Source: Serendipita indica DSM 11827
Lineage: Eukaryota; Basidiomycota; Agaricomycetes; Sebacinales; Serendipitaceae
NCBI GenBank assembly: GCA_910890315.1
Contig: CAJVGD010000001.1
Coordinates: forward strand, 992,001-1,056,000
Length of the DNA stretch: 64,000 bases
Reading direction: 5' to 3'
Shown: in pieces, positions 27,862 through 39,025 of the stretch
Layout of the letters: every line of letters begins with the position of its first letter
How positions within the stretch are numbered: the first letter of the stretch is position 1
Position numbers and translations under genes: made by a program
The notes under the pieces: model-generated
Seen by the model: the letters and a program-made list of their open reading frames with translations, nothing else
What the model was told of the DNA's origin: nothing
Databases searched by the model: none

Positions 27862-28371
27862 GGATTGAAGACGTGAGATTGGCTAACTTGGCTGTTAAAA
27901 GAATGTAGCTATCGCAAAATGGAAAGCAGTTGAACACATTTTCCGGCGGCAGTCAGGAGGATGTCCCCAAAAATGCGTCGTATAGTGCTGATGGGTGAGA
28001 GTCTTAAATTTTATAGAAAAGGGAAAGCATTAGTGAATTAGTACAATAAGTAGAGCGCTATGGGAATGCCAGCATTCCGGATAACACTGAGAGGAACCCG
28101 CCGCACGGCTGGTAAGCAGGCTACATTGGCCCATAATGGTACTTGAAAGGCACTGGAAGTCGCAAGCCAGTGTTTGTCATTGTTTGTGTCCACGCCAATG
28201 GCGAGTCTATAAAGACGAACTCCGCTTTGGCTGGCCCTCATCCAACTTGGACTCTACTCTCCCCGCCTGCGACCAACAGTACCCCACTCGTGAGTCATAT
28301 CATCAGCACAGTATGTCTTCTAGGTTTTCGTGAGCGAGCTGCGCCGAGCTGATGCTCTCCCTCGAAGCGAC
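27862..28371. other. Intergenic region between LEU4 and F-box gene
   Basis: About 510 bp. It holds the 3' end of the leucine gene and the leader of the F-box gene. A 66-codon open frame (28136-28333, and another overlapping it) has no recognisable domain. I see no repeat or RNA gene. Confidence 0.45.
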
Positions 28372-29679
28372 ATGTCCTCCTCAGCCATGTTTCCGCCTAT
28401 CCAGCGAATCCGCGGGTATACAGGCACTTGGACGGAGAGACTCTTCAACGGCATGATCTGTGGCTTCGTACTGTATCCCTCTGTGGCCAAACTTCCGCCA
28501 GAGCTTCTCGTCATGATCTTGCATACCCTTTACCTCGATACTCCACTACAGTTCCAGACGCTCTTGGTATCACGTCTTTCTAGGGTTTGCATAGTCTGGA
28601 AGAGCGTCATCGAGAACAACCAGGTCTTCTGGACGTCGCTCAAGGTCGAGGTCTCCACTGTACCCCGCGCTCGTCGCATCGCACCATACTTGCAGGCTAG
28701 ACTGGAGAGATGGTCCATGGTTCCCATTGGAGTCATCTTCAGGGTGGCCGGTAAGAGGGAGCACGACGAGGTCTGCGAGTGCACTTGGGAGGAGCTCTGC
28801 GGGACACAGGCTCAGATCCGCGAGGCCGCCTTCTACCTGCTCAACATAATTGTTGGGCCCCAGGGTGCCCATATACGACGCTGGACGTCCTTTGAATTTG
28901 ACCTTGTCACCGCTTGGTGCAAGCTCGGCTCCAATTCTGCAATGGCAAAGCGGCATTGGAACTTTCAGGGCCTGTTCAACCACTCTGCGCCACTCCTCGA
29001 GCGCCTCGTTCTTCGGTCAGTGTATACACCAAGCCCACTCTTCCTTGATGCGCCCCGGCTGCACACGGTCTGGCTACACGAGAGCTCTGTTCGTCGTCAC
29101 CCCAGCCTTTCAACAGTGCGGACCCTGAGATTGGATTACAACTCGGCTGGGATTGACTTTACCCAATGTGAAAACGTCGAAGTCCTGGTCCTTAAGCTTG
29201 GCGTTGAAGAGGATGACATTGTCTACATCCCATCAGGTTTCGCCTTCAAGAACCTTCGAAAGCTCATCCTTCTCGGAGCGACGCCGTATGGGATTCTCGA
29301 AGCGGTCGGGGAAAGGACACTCGACCTTCTCTGTCTTCGTGTATCCGATGTGGGCTATCTTCAGCGCGTTAACCAGTCGCTGAACCTGGCAAATGCGAAG
29401 AAAGTTGTCCTCGGGACATTCGATTTGAATGACGATCACGATTCCGACGACTCGGAGTTTGGCGATGAACCCAGGACGGCACAGTATACGCGGCTCGTCA
29501 AAAGAGTCCGCGGGTTAGGGAATATCACACTACTGGGAAGGAGTATCGATGCGGAGCTCGCAAAGTGTGGGATCAACGTGCCGAAGGAGATATCTCGCTG
29601 GACGCCTGATGAGAATGAGGACGAGATAGAAGGTGAGGCTCCCCCGAACGTAAAAAAGGTGAAATTTGACCCTATTTGA
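28372..29679 (+). CDS. F-box-like protein with leucine-rich repeat-like C-terminus
   Basis: Single uninterrupted exon of about 435 codons from ATG at 28372 (MSSSAMFPPIQRIRGYTG). The F-box-like motif is at about residues 42-90: KLPPELLVMILHTLYLDTPL, LLVSRLSRVCIVWKSVIENN and VFWTSLKVEVST. F-box proteins recruit substrates to SCF ubiquitin ligases through Skp1. The remainder has alternating Leu-rich segments (RTLRLDYNSAGIDFTQCENV, EVLVLKLGVEEDDIVYIPSG) of the irregular repeats seen in Agaricomycete F-box families, and an acidic tail ending VKKVKFDPI. The lack of introns in a genome where other genes have many is typical of these expanded families. It is the first of five F-box loci (one decayed) in the window. 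Confidence 0.75.
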   Translation: MSSSAMFPPIQRIRGYTGTWTERLFNGMICGFVLYPSVAKLPPELLVMILHTLYLDTPLQFQTLLVSRLSRVCIVWKSVIENNQVFWTSLKVEVSTVPRARRIAPYLQARLERWSMVPIGVIFRVAGKREHDEVCECTWEELCGTQAQIREAAFYLLNIIVGPQGAHIRRWTSFEFDLVTAWCKLGSNSAMAKRHWNFQGLFNHSAPLLERLVLRSVYTPSPLFLDAPRLHTVWLHESSVRRHPSLSTVRTLRLDYNSAGIDFTQCENVEVLVLKLGVEEDDIVYIPSGFAFKNLRKLILLGATPYGILEAVGERTLDLLCLRVSDVGYLQRVNQSLNLANAKKVVLGTFDLNDDHDSDDSEFGDEPRTAQYTRLVKRVRGLGNITLLGRSIDAELAKCGINVPKEISRWTPDENEDEIEGEAPPNVKKVKFDPI

Positions 29680-30011
29680 TAGCCTTTGCTCCTTGGAGTG
29701 AAGATGAATGGGAACAAGACGAATTTGCGCCTTGGTCGACCGACAATGACAGTGAGGTGGAAGGAACGGCAATGTCGTACTCTTTTGGTGACATCTAGAC
29801 TCATTATATGCTAAGATCCTGGCTCCTAATGTGTCCGGCTATCGTCCTGGCTCGTGGCTCGTCCACTTTCCAGTTCATCGCGTAGATCCAAGGATTTAAT
29901 TTCTGCAGAATTTATATTGATTGTTATCTCGCCTCGAGAGCGCGTTCCTTAGTGTGTCCGTGGGAGGGGCAATAGTTAAAACATGAGCCACTCAGTTCTG
30001 CTAGCTTGTCC
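29680..30011. other. Intergenic region between two F-box genes
   Basis: About 330 bp without coding potential. Downstream of the stop the first F-box frame ends in an acidic-looking stretch (EDEWEQDEFAPWSTDNDSEV in another frame, 29697-29760) that might be an alternative C-terminus through an intron; otherwise nothing stands out. Confidence 0.4.
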
Positions 30012-31298
30012 ATGACCACTTCGGCACTTTCCCAAGTACCTCCAGAAATCTGGGAGATTATCCACAAATACTGTATCTCTGTTCCTCTCTTCTTTGAAAC
30101 TGATCCAGCAGTCCATGGCGTGGATAGCCTTGTCCAGTATTACTCAGAAGTCGCCTACTGGCACTCTGAGCGCACAAGAAATGCGATGAGGAGAGTCTGC
30201 AAGTCTTGGAACATTGCTTTGGATACATTTCGACACCGCTACATTCGTTTATCTGATGTAGCTCATGGACGCGTACCACTAGAGGCATTGCCCTTGGCTA
30301 TTCGAATCTTCCTCGAGCCTTACAGCTTTTGCCAATGCAAAGAGGTATGCTACCCTGAACGAAGGGTATTCGGTGAAGCACGCTGGATGTCCATCAAGAC
30401 GCGCATGGCCAGAATGCTGGTCGGGGCTACGACTGCGTCACATGCGCCTTGGAAGCTAGAAATTTTGGAGGGGCAACTTCAGATCCCGGACTTTGCATTG
30501 GAGAGGCTTGCAAATGTTTGTCCAAGATTGCGCACGCTAACACAGCGGTCGTGCGCAGAGCTCGACAAATATCAGCAACTTGTACCACACACTCAAATGC
30601 TGCTTATGGATGGGGACTGGGCTGAGGGGTGCGCAATCACAGGAGGCCTCAAGCTTCCCAATCTCACCACACTCCTTCTCCGTGGAGAGATGCAGAACTT
30701 TTGCCCTGAAGAATGGTCAATACCATCTCTTCTTCATCTTCATCTCGACATCTTTGGACTCGTACTGGGTCCCGGTGCGACGGATTTACTGTCTCGCATT
30801 CTTGGTTGCTGGGGCCTCCATCTTAGGACGCTTACCATCTCCTGTGAGAGTGACCTCAGAATGCCTAACAGCTTTTGGTCACTTGTTCCTCGAGTAAGAG
30901 AGGTTCAACTCCCTTTTATATGGACGCTCGACCCTCCTGTTGGACACCCTCTTCGCGTCGTACGCCTATCAGAATCACTTATGGCCTTTGCGGAGGACTT
31001 CTCAGAGATCGAGCCACGCCTACCGCTTCAAGGCGCTATCGAGGATGACCGCAAGTCCTCAATTCGGCGCATCGCGCTGCATGAATCATGGCACAACGCT
31101 CTATTGTTTCATCCTCAGCTTGATTGGGACATATATACGAGACTGGAACGCTATTGCAGCGAACGACGGTGGCGCTTTACGGACCGGTTCGGCTCCACTC
31201 TTTCCGACTATATCCTGAGGCTCATCGCAAGTACACAAAATCCGCCCGAGAGATATCTCCAAACAAACACGAATCCACGTCGTTTAATGTCCTTTTGA
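30012..31298 (+). CDS. F-box domain protein
   Basis: Single exon of 428 codons from ATG at 30012 (MTTSALSQVPPEIWEIIHKY). The F-box (SQVPPEIWEIIHKYCISVPL ... NAMRRVCKSWNIALDTFRHR) is followed by leucine-rich repeat-like strands (RTLTQRSCAELDKYQQLVPH, PSLLHLHLDIFGLVLGPGAT) ending with PERYLQTNTNPRRLMSF. Probable substrate receptor of an SCF ubiquitin ligase by family. It is tandem with the preceding F-box gene, but the sequences outside the F-box are not closely alike, so they look like an old duplication or independent members. Intronless, as in other members of the family here. Confidence 0.8.
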   Translation: MTTSALSQVPPEIWEIIHKYCISVPLFFETDPAVHGVDSLVQYYSEVAYWHSERTRNAMRRVCKSWNIALDTFRHRYIRLSDVAHGRVPLEALPLAIRIFLEPYSFCQCKEVCYPERRVFGEARWMSIKTRMARMLVGATTASHAPWKLEILEGQLQIPDFALERLANVCPRLRTLTQRSCAELDKYQQLVPHTQMLLMDGDWAEGCAITGGLKLPNLTTLLLRGEMQNFCPEEWSIPSLLHLHLDIFGLVLGPGATDLLSRILGCWGLHLRTLTISCESDLRMPNSFWSLVPRVREVQLPFIWTLDPPVGHPLRVVRLSESLMAFAEDFSEIEPRLPLQGAIEDDRKSSIRRIALHESWHNALLFHPQLDWDIYTRLERYCSERRWRFTDRFGSTLSDYILRLIASTQNPPERYLQTNTNPRRLMSF

Positions 31299-31493
31299 AT
31301 AATGTGTATCGTTCCATTACCGAATACAACGTACATGAAAGGCCAAATACAGTTTGAATTTGAAATACAATTACCCTTAGTCTTTCAGCTGAGACATGCC
31401 TCGACTACCGAGCAAGCTCGGCGTCAGGCCGCAACCGGCACTTGACTTTGAACTCCTCCAGGTGTTGCACTCGTCGTGCCAACACACAGAACA

Positions 31494-34400
31494 ATGGACG
31501 CAATACGCGTCCCAAAGGTTCATAAACAAGTTCTACAGAGCGCTTTGACTGAAGAACACGTCACCTCCAGGTCACAGATGTTCAGATCTATCGACCCGGT
31601 TCAGGAGCGCGAGCTCGAGCAAATGGAACGGTTCATTTGACCGCACATCATCTTATTTATACATATTCTACATCCAAGTCAACTTCTGCCGATGGCGAGG
31701 CCGACGAGGAAGAGATGTGGGTGCGTAATCCTCATGGCGCTTGCTAGATGAGTCATATCTGACCGTTAGGATATATTGAAAGGTCCCATACCCGCTGATC
31801 AATCAACTGACACGACTACCGCAAACGCTACAAGGCCTCTCGCCACTGGCTTTCCGCACACGAACGTTCGAGGCATTCACGCTCTTCTTTCCACGCGATA
31901 CAGATGCCACCCAGGTTTTTGATACAGTCAGAGAACTCACAGTGGTCGGTATGTTAGATACCCTTTCATTGCCAGTGAGACTGAGATGCCTCAGCGTCGG
32001 TGACTCATCTTTATGCATTCTTCAACGAGCCAGATTTCCCTATCTCCCCTGATGGAAACAATGGATGGAAATTGTATGATGCCCAAGAAGAGTTTACGCG
32101 AATGGGCGTCGGAGCGCGAAGTAAAGCCTGGAGGTTTACTGAGATCAACAACGACTACTCGGCAAGTCAAAGGGGTGATTGTGCGCGTGTTTATAAACTC
32201 ATCTCAACCTGTAGTTTGCTCCTACCTATCCTGCGAAGCTCGTTGTCCCAGCTCGCATCGGAGACGCAACGCTGACTTATGCCGGAAAATATCGAAGTAA
32301 AGCCCGTATTCCAACGCTATCTTATCTCCACTGGTCCAACTTTGTAAGTGTAACCGCATCAGGGCTCCGTTTACTGACGCCAAAACTCCAGGGGAGCATC
32401 ACCAGATGTAGCCAACCGCTTGTAGGGATCACGCAGAACCGGTCGATACAAGACGAAAAGCTCGTTGAAGCCATATTCCAATCTCACCTCTCTGCTGAAC
32501 CGTCAAAAGATTCACCAATGATCTACGGTGCAACCTGCACGAACGTGATCATTGATGCCCGACCTACCGCAAATGCAATGGCAAACGTTGCACAAGGAGG
32601 TGGATCTGAGAATATGGATCACTACAAAGGTGGCACAGGCACCGGATTCGGTGTTACAAAGAAGGCCTATCTGGGCATTGAGAATATACACGTCGTGCGG
32701 GATTCGCTCAACAAAGTCGTAGAGGCACTTCGCGAGGCCGACGGAGCCGCCGAGCCAACATTAGATGGCGCTGCTTTTCTCGACGCGACTGGAGCGGACA
32801 GCCTAGGTTTGGTTGACCGTCATGCCTTGCGGAGAAGTGGGTGGCTCAGACATCTTTCATCCATTCTTCAAGGCACCCTGATTGTCGTGCGGACCGTTCA
32901 CATTGCCTCTTCCCATGTCCTCGTCCATTGTTCCGACGGGTGGGATCGGACAGCCCAAATCACTGCACTCGCCCAACTCTGCCTGGACCCTTATTATCGT
33001 ACAATACGCGGCTTCATGGTTCTCATCGAGAAGGAGTGGTGCAGCTTTGGCCACAAGTTTTTGGATCGATGCGGACACCTTTCGTCTGAAAGGTTCTTCA
33101 TCGGAGGGAGCAGTGCGGCCGAACGAGCAGCTGAAGCAGGAGATGAAGGCGGTGGCGGAGGAGCAGGAGCCTTCATTGCTGGCTTCCGAGATCGAATATC
33201 CAACCCATCTCACATCAAGGAGATGTCACCAGTCTTTCATCAGTTCCTAGAGTGCGTCAGGAACATCCAGCGACAATTCCCGGACCGGTTCGAGTACAAT
33301 GAACTGTTCCTGCGTAACATTCATCGACAGCTCTACGCCTGCGAGTATGGCACCTTCCTCTTCAACTGCGAGAGAGAACGCAAAGTCAGCTTGGATGGTG
33401 CGAGCTCTTGGAGCGGTATTCAGAAGACGAAGAGCGTTTGGGAGTGGTTCCTGTCTGAAGGGAACATGAAAGGAGATAGGTGGCTTAACCAAACATATAA
33501 CAAATCTCTGGATGATGTGAAGAATGGCGCCGGTGATATGGGTGTCCTCATCCCCAGTGCAAAGGACGTTCGCTTCTGGAATGAACTCTATGGAAAAACG
33601 GACGAAGAGATGAACGGAAAGGTGGTTGCTCCCCAACCGGATCCCGAGTTCAAAGTGGTCGAGGAAGAAAAGGATGACACTGTCCTAGTTCAGGGAGTAG
33701 CAAAAGCCGTGGGAAGTCTCGCCTTGGGAAAGGACGGAGACAGCAGTCTCGTATCGTCTAGGAATGGTACACCAATACCAGCCATGAGTCTATCATCCTC
33801 ATTTACAGGCTCCCGACCGTCCTCAGCTCTCAGCGGCCTCTCGCGAGAGCAGAGCCCAGCGATTCTACCTGTTGAACCTTCAACATCACCAGCTTCAAAG
33901 ACCTCGCCTACCGAGGTTCGACCATTGGCCGGAAGACAAGAGTCATTCCGACCCTTCAACTCGTCGACATCCGCTTTCTCCCTTCGCTCATCACCGACGA
34001 CACAACCGAAATCTGTGCCACCTGTGGATTCATACCCCTCACCAGATCCATATGTCAAGCCTGCGGCGAATCCGTACTCATCGCTGTACGAACGGCCGGC
34101 ACCACCACCTGTCAGCAGTCGAACAAACCCAAATGCGCAAGGGTATAGTTTTGGCTCTCAGAGCTTTAGTACTGCTTCACTTGCTGACGGCCTCGCTGGC
34201 TTTGCAAACAACGCCGGAGGGGGGATGAAATCGATATGGGGGAGACTAAGCTCGAATGCCTCTGCAGCATTCTCTGCTGTTCAGGATGCAACAAAGGACC
34301 TTAGAGCTGCAGGACCTAGCGGTAGCGGCTCTTTCGGTGGCTATGGAGGAAGTGGGTCCAATGAACCGCGACGAGAGAGTGCGCTCGGGTGGGGGAACGA

Positions 34401-34763
34401 TGGATGGGGGCTACGACGTCGAGTCCTTTGACAGCCAGTCCCTCTACATGGACCGCCAGCCAGGAGCCGGCAACTATTCGACCAAAGCCACGAGTTGGAA
34501 CGTTGGACGGCAATCCCTGGGCGACATCTGCAGGGACAAAGAGACTTGAAGATGAATGGCAAACCAACATAACCCGACCTCTGGGCAACAGTACATTCTC
34601 TCAACACCCCCTCGAGGCCAGGAGCTCTGTCCCTATCGTGGCGCCCGCGCCTCGACACGCTCCGAACACGGGGTTACCTACCTCGTCGACACTGGAAGCC
34701 ACACCAGGGATGAAGCCGAAGTCTCCCCCCATCAGCAGCGACCCGCTGGGTGTTGGGTTGTAG
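31494..34763 (+). CDS. YMR1: Myotubularin-family phosphoinositide 3-phosphatase
   Basis: Removes the 3-phosphate from PI3P and PI(3,5)P2 on endosomal and vacuolar membranes. The PH-GRAM region begins MDAIRVPK, joined by an intron to VTDVQIYRPGSGARARANGT and VHLTAHHLIYTYS. The phosphatase core shows KAWRFTEINNDYS, IPTLSYLHWSNFGSITRCSQ, VIIDARPTANAMANVAQGGG and the catalytic Cx5R loop VHCSDGWDRTAQITALAQLC (Cys then Arg). The substrate-recognition stretch KEWCSFGHKFLDRCGH follows. The C-terminal third is Ser/Pro-rich and disordered. Two small introns near the end (about 34389-34434 and 34494-34533) continue the frame to DPLGVGL and TAG at 34763. Without them the frame would stop at 34431. Yeast Ymr1 is similar but shorter. 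Confidence 0.92.
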
Positions 34764-34985
34764 AGAATTGTCCCTTGCCGTTTTGGCCATGGCCATCGAG
34801 TTTTCTGAATTCTGTGTATTTTCTAGAGAGAATGCAACATGGCGTGATTTGCCTTCGCGTGCCTCGTCCGATGCAAAGATTTGGAAAGTCGCGCAATTTC
34901 TCGTCGGCCCAATGCTTGCGGGGTCTCAAAGCCTCTTGGACTCTCCCACATCCGTCTCGTTGTCAGCCAGTCTTCTAAAACCATA

Positions 34986-36489
34986 ATGCCTGCTGTTCCC
35001 ACTACCTCTCAGCTTCCTCCGGGCCATTTCCTCTTCACCAGCGAGAGCGTTGGCGAGGGCCATCCCGGTAAGTCGCATTTTCACGCGTCTCCGCGGGCGA
35101 TAGAGACAAAATTAACGCGTTTTACTTGCAGATAAAATCTGTGATCAAGTCTCTGATGCCATCGTACGTGTTTTTCATCCCATTTCTATCTACCTTTTTT
35201 TCGCGTCGGCTGACGTGATTGCGGCCAGCTCGACGCTTGCCTCGCAGAGGACCCTTTTTCCAAGGTTGCATGCGAAACCGCTTGTAAGACGGGCATGATC
35301 ATGGTCTTTGGAGAGATTACTACAAAGGCCAAGCTCGATTATCAAAAAGTCATCCGTGACACCATCAAGCAGATCGGCTACGACGACTCTGAAAAGGGAT
35401 TCGATTACAAGACGTGCAACATTCTTGTTGCCATTGAGCAGCAAAGCCCTGACATCGCCCAGGGTCTTGAGCACGGATCTCTCGAGGCCATGGGTGCCGG
35501 TGACCAGGGTATCATGTTTGGCTATGCCACGGACGAGACAGAGGAGTATATGCCTCTGACCGTCATGCTCGCCCACAAGCTCAACCAGGCTATGGCTGTC
35601 GCGAGGAGGACTGGTGCTCTTCCCTGGCTCAGGCCCGACTCGAAGACCCAAGTCACCGTCGAGTACAAGAAGGAAGGTGGTGCTACCATCCCTGTTCGTG
35701 TCGACACCATTGTCGTTTCCACTCAACACGCAGACACCATCTCTACCGAGGACCTCCGCGAGGAGATCAAGGAGAAGATTATCAAACAGGTCATTGACCC
35801 CAAGCTCCTCGACGAAAACACCATCTACCACGTAAGTTCTTGCTCCCATGCACTCTCGTTTGCGTTTCTTATCTCTGTCGTAGATTCAACCATCTGGCCG
35901 CTTCGTCATTGGTGGACCTCAGGGTGATGCCGGTTTGACTGGCCGCAAGATCATCGTCGACACTTATGGTGGTTGGGGTGCTCACGGTGGAGGAGCCTTC
36001 TCTGGCAAGGACTTCTCCAAGGTTGATCGCTCTGCTGCCTACACCGCGCGTTGGATCGGTGCGTCGAGCGAATATTCTCCTTCCACAATACTGACTAGCT
36101 GATAGCCAAGTCTCTCGTCGCTGCCGGACTTGCCCGCCGCGCACTTGTCCAGCTCTCGTATGCTATCGGTGTCGCCGAGCCGCTCTCGATCTACGTTGAT
36201 ACCTACGAGACTGGCACAAAGTCGAACGAGGAGCTCGTCGAGATCATCAAGAAGAACTGGGACCTCAGGCCTGGTGTCATCGGTTAGTCTGTTTCTTTCG
36301 ACCACTCATCAAGTCGCTGACACACCTCCAAGTGCGTGAACTCGATCTCCAGAGGCCCCAATACCTCCACACGGCTTCCTATGGCCACTTTGGTTTGTGA
36401 ACCAGTCTTTCCACGAACCCGCTTACTCATTCCTTTTCACAGGCAAACCCGGGTACTCTTGGGAGCAACCCAAGAAGCTCGTTCTCTAG
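34986..36489 (+). CDS. SAM2: S-adenosylmethionine synthetase
   Basis: Makes S-adenosylmethionine from methionine and ATP in the cytosol. Motifs: [20 protein letters not shown] (substrate and metal), [15 protein letters not shown], the lid [20 protein letters not shown] and [17 protein letters not shown]. Exons are separated by short introns at about 35068-35131, 35166-35228, 35832-35882, 36059-36104, 36283-36332 and 36397-36443. The start [20 protein letters not shown] (ATG 34986) is the only one giving a complete N-terminus. The end is [19 protein letters not shown]. Length of about 400 residues agrees with the family (about 380-395). Exons show a strong bias to C- or G-ending codons, as expected for a highly expressed gene. 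Confidence 0.95.
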
Positions 36490-36908
36490 ATTCTCGGCAT
36501 AGAACTGTATCGTCTACGTTTGCACGCTAGACACATCCGCATCGGAAGCTCATCCTTCCCAGTGGTTACCACGTCGCATTTTTCTTTACTATCCCCCTCA
36601 CTTGTATATTCTACATCCTTTACGTCGCTCCTCTTGATAGATTCTCACCGGATCCATCCTCCTCACGACCTCATCGCATCCCTCTCCTGGGCATCATTCA
36701 TTACAGTCGATCACGTTACTTTCCCGATTCTTGCATGTGTCTGATTAGTGTGCAGTAGAGACTATAAAACGCGCTCAACCGCGAAGTTTTACCTATCGCC
36801 TTGCCGGAAAAAGAAAGAGTCGCCCCTCACGCACCTTGCCTCTGTTCCGCATCGAGATTTGCGACCCCAAATTACCAATAAATTTCATCTAGCGACATCC
36901 GCGGCGAG
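36490..36908. other. 3' region of SAM synthetase and promoter of the ADE4 gene
   Basis: About 420 bp. The first part is the pyrimidine-rich 3' UTR of the synthetase. No coding frame with family similarity was seen. A TATA box at 36764-36770 lies in the second half. Confidence 0.5.
36764..36770 (+). promoter_or_regulatory. Probable TATA box of the ADE4 gene
   Basis: TATAAAA in the context GACTATAAAACGCGC, about 140 bp upstream of the first base of the ADE4 start codon. Position and orientation fit a core promoter; not tested. Confidence 0.45.
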
Positions 36909-39006
36909 AGTGAGCCTTGACGATAGCTTGCGCAACGTCTGACAATTCATTCCGTTGCTCGCTGGGTTTTTTGGTTGTGTCTGCCGGGTTTCATGGCACA
37001 GTGTGTGGCATTCTTGGACTATTGCTTCACTCTCCGCATCAGGATGCTGCTGCGGAAATCTGCGAGGGTCTTTCGCTCCTCCAGCACCGCGGCCAGGATG
37101 CCTGTGGCGTGGTGACCTGCGGCTCCAAGGGCAGGCTGTATCAGTGTAAAGCAAATGGAATGGTTCGAGACGTGTTCGATAAAAAGGCTGTAGCACGCCT
37201 TGTTGGCTCCATGGGCATCGGCCACGGTCAGTTTTTTTTATGGATTTGAGCACCAAACGCAGACTGACATCCGTCGCTCTGTAGTCAGATATCCTACTGC
37301 TGGATCCTCTGCACATGCAGAGGCACAACCATTCTACGTCAATAGTCCCTATGGCATCGTCCTCGCGCACAATGGCAATCTTACCAATACTCATGAACTC
37401 AAGCATTTCCTGGACGCGGATGCACATCGACATATCAATACCGAGTCGGATTCCGAGGTACTATTGAACATTTTCGCAAACAATCTCCAAAAGACGGGCA
37501 AGTTTCGTATCAACGAGGAGGATATTTTTACGGCCATCAAGGACCTAATGCTCGAATGCAAAGGAGGCTACGCCTGCGTCGCCATGCTCGCTGGATTCGG
37601 TATTATCGCGTTTAGGGACCCATGCGGTATTCGGCCCGTCGGTATGGCGGTTAGGTCGGTCCCCAATTCGGACGGCAAAGACTACCTATTTTCAAGCGAA
37701 AGCGTGGTCGCAGATGCAGCTGGGTTCACACATTGGGATGACGTTCGAGCTGGTCAGTTCTTTCCACTTTGACAGGACAAATGGTTCACTCACTTGGCTG
37801 GATGCAGGCGAGGCAATAATCATTACGCGCACCACAGTCTCGCGTCGTGTCCTCGTGCCAGACAAGACATTTGCGCCCGACATTTTTGAGTGGGTCTACT
37901 TTGCTCGACCCGACTCGGTGCTCGACGGTGTGTCTGTATATCGGAGCCGAATGGCTATGGGCGACTTGCTTGCCGAAGAAGTCCGTCGTGTGCTCGAGAT
38001 GAAGCAAATAGAGGTCGATGTCGTCATTCCTGTAAGTGCTCTTTGTTTGTCGGGCCGTGATTTCTGATGGAGCATGATAGGTACCGGATACGTCGCGCGT
38101 CGCAGCGCTCAACTTGGCCCAGAAGCTCGGTCTCCCTTACCGAGAGGGCTTTGTGAAAAACCGATATGTCGACCGAACCTTTATTATGCCTGGTCAGCAG
38201 ATGCGGTACGGATACATGGTATTCGTTTGCAAAATACTGACAAGTTTAGTCGAAAAAATGTCCGAAGAAAGCTAAACGCAATGGCTTTGGAGTTTTCTGG
38301 CAAGAGCGTGCTCATTGTCGATGGTGCGTTTACCTTTGGCAGCAAAGGTGCCTCTAATGTGCATCCAGATTCGATTGTCCGCGGGACAACGTCAAAGGAG
38401 ATAATACAAATGGCCAAGGATGTGGGCGCTAGAAAAGTCATTTTTGCTTCGTGTGCTCCCCCGATCCGGTACGTCTCGCTAGCCGTTTGGACAGCCCAGC
38501 TGACCGCACCAAGGTTTTCAAACGTATACGGCATCGATATGCCTTCACGCGAGGAATTAGTCGCGTATCATCGTAATCCGGATCAGATCGCCGAAGCCTT
38601 GGGAGCCGACCTGGTCATCTACCAAACGCTGCCCGACCTTGTTCGCTCAGTACAGCAATTCAATCCCAAGCTGACACACTTTGATTGTTCAGTGTTCACT
38701 GGGGAATACGTTACGGGGGATATTGACGAAAACTATCTTCAGCACATTGAAAGCCTACGCAGCGAAAAGGCAAAGTTGATCGCGCCCACTCCTGCACCTC
38801 CTCATGGTTCGTATACCCAGGGTGGCATGACGAACGGTGTACGCGTGAACAGTGCCATGACGAGCAACCTTACTGCTGCGATGCAGATGCTCGCCGACGA
38901 AGAGGCAATGAAGCGTCGAGAGGCAATGGCCAGTTGTTCTGGTCCAATGAATGGAGCGGATGACAATATCGGTTTGCATAATACGTTCAACGTCGGATCT
39001 GTTTGA
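36909..39006 (+). CDS. ADE4: Amidophosphoribosyltransferase (PRPP amidotransferase), start codon split by an intron
   Basis: First step of purine synthesis: transfers the glutamine amide to PRPP. The N-terminal nucleophile Cys must follow the initiator Met, and the family start MCGILG is found with TGTGGCATTCTTGG at 37003. No ATG is next to it; the bases before TGTGTGGC are CACAG, an intron acceptor, and 91 nt upstream is GAGA with a GTGAGC donor. Joining A36909 to TG37001 recreates ATG, giving [17 protein letters not shown]. Other motifs: [28 protein letters not shown] (glutaminase), [12 protein letters not shown] and the PRPP-binding loop [15 protein letters not shown], where a typical [13 protein letters not shown]-like loop is expected; [10 protein letters not shown] lies just after it, so an insert or a mis-modelled intron is likely here (38323-38370). 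Conserved ASCAPPIR follows. Stop TGA at 39004-39006. Confidence 0.92.
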
Positions 39007-39025
39007 TGTACTGAAATGAAAAGCT

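Noticed and set aside
32857-33636. Minus-strand frames opposite the myotubularin gene
   Set aside because: They are reverse shadows of the phosphatase exon, which carries the HCSDGWDRT loop on the plus strand.
35190-35849. A long minus-strand open frame (219 codons) opposite the SAM synthetase
   Set aside because: It is the mirror of the biased codons of the synthetase exon, with no domain pattern.
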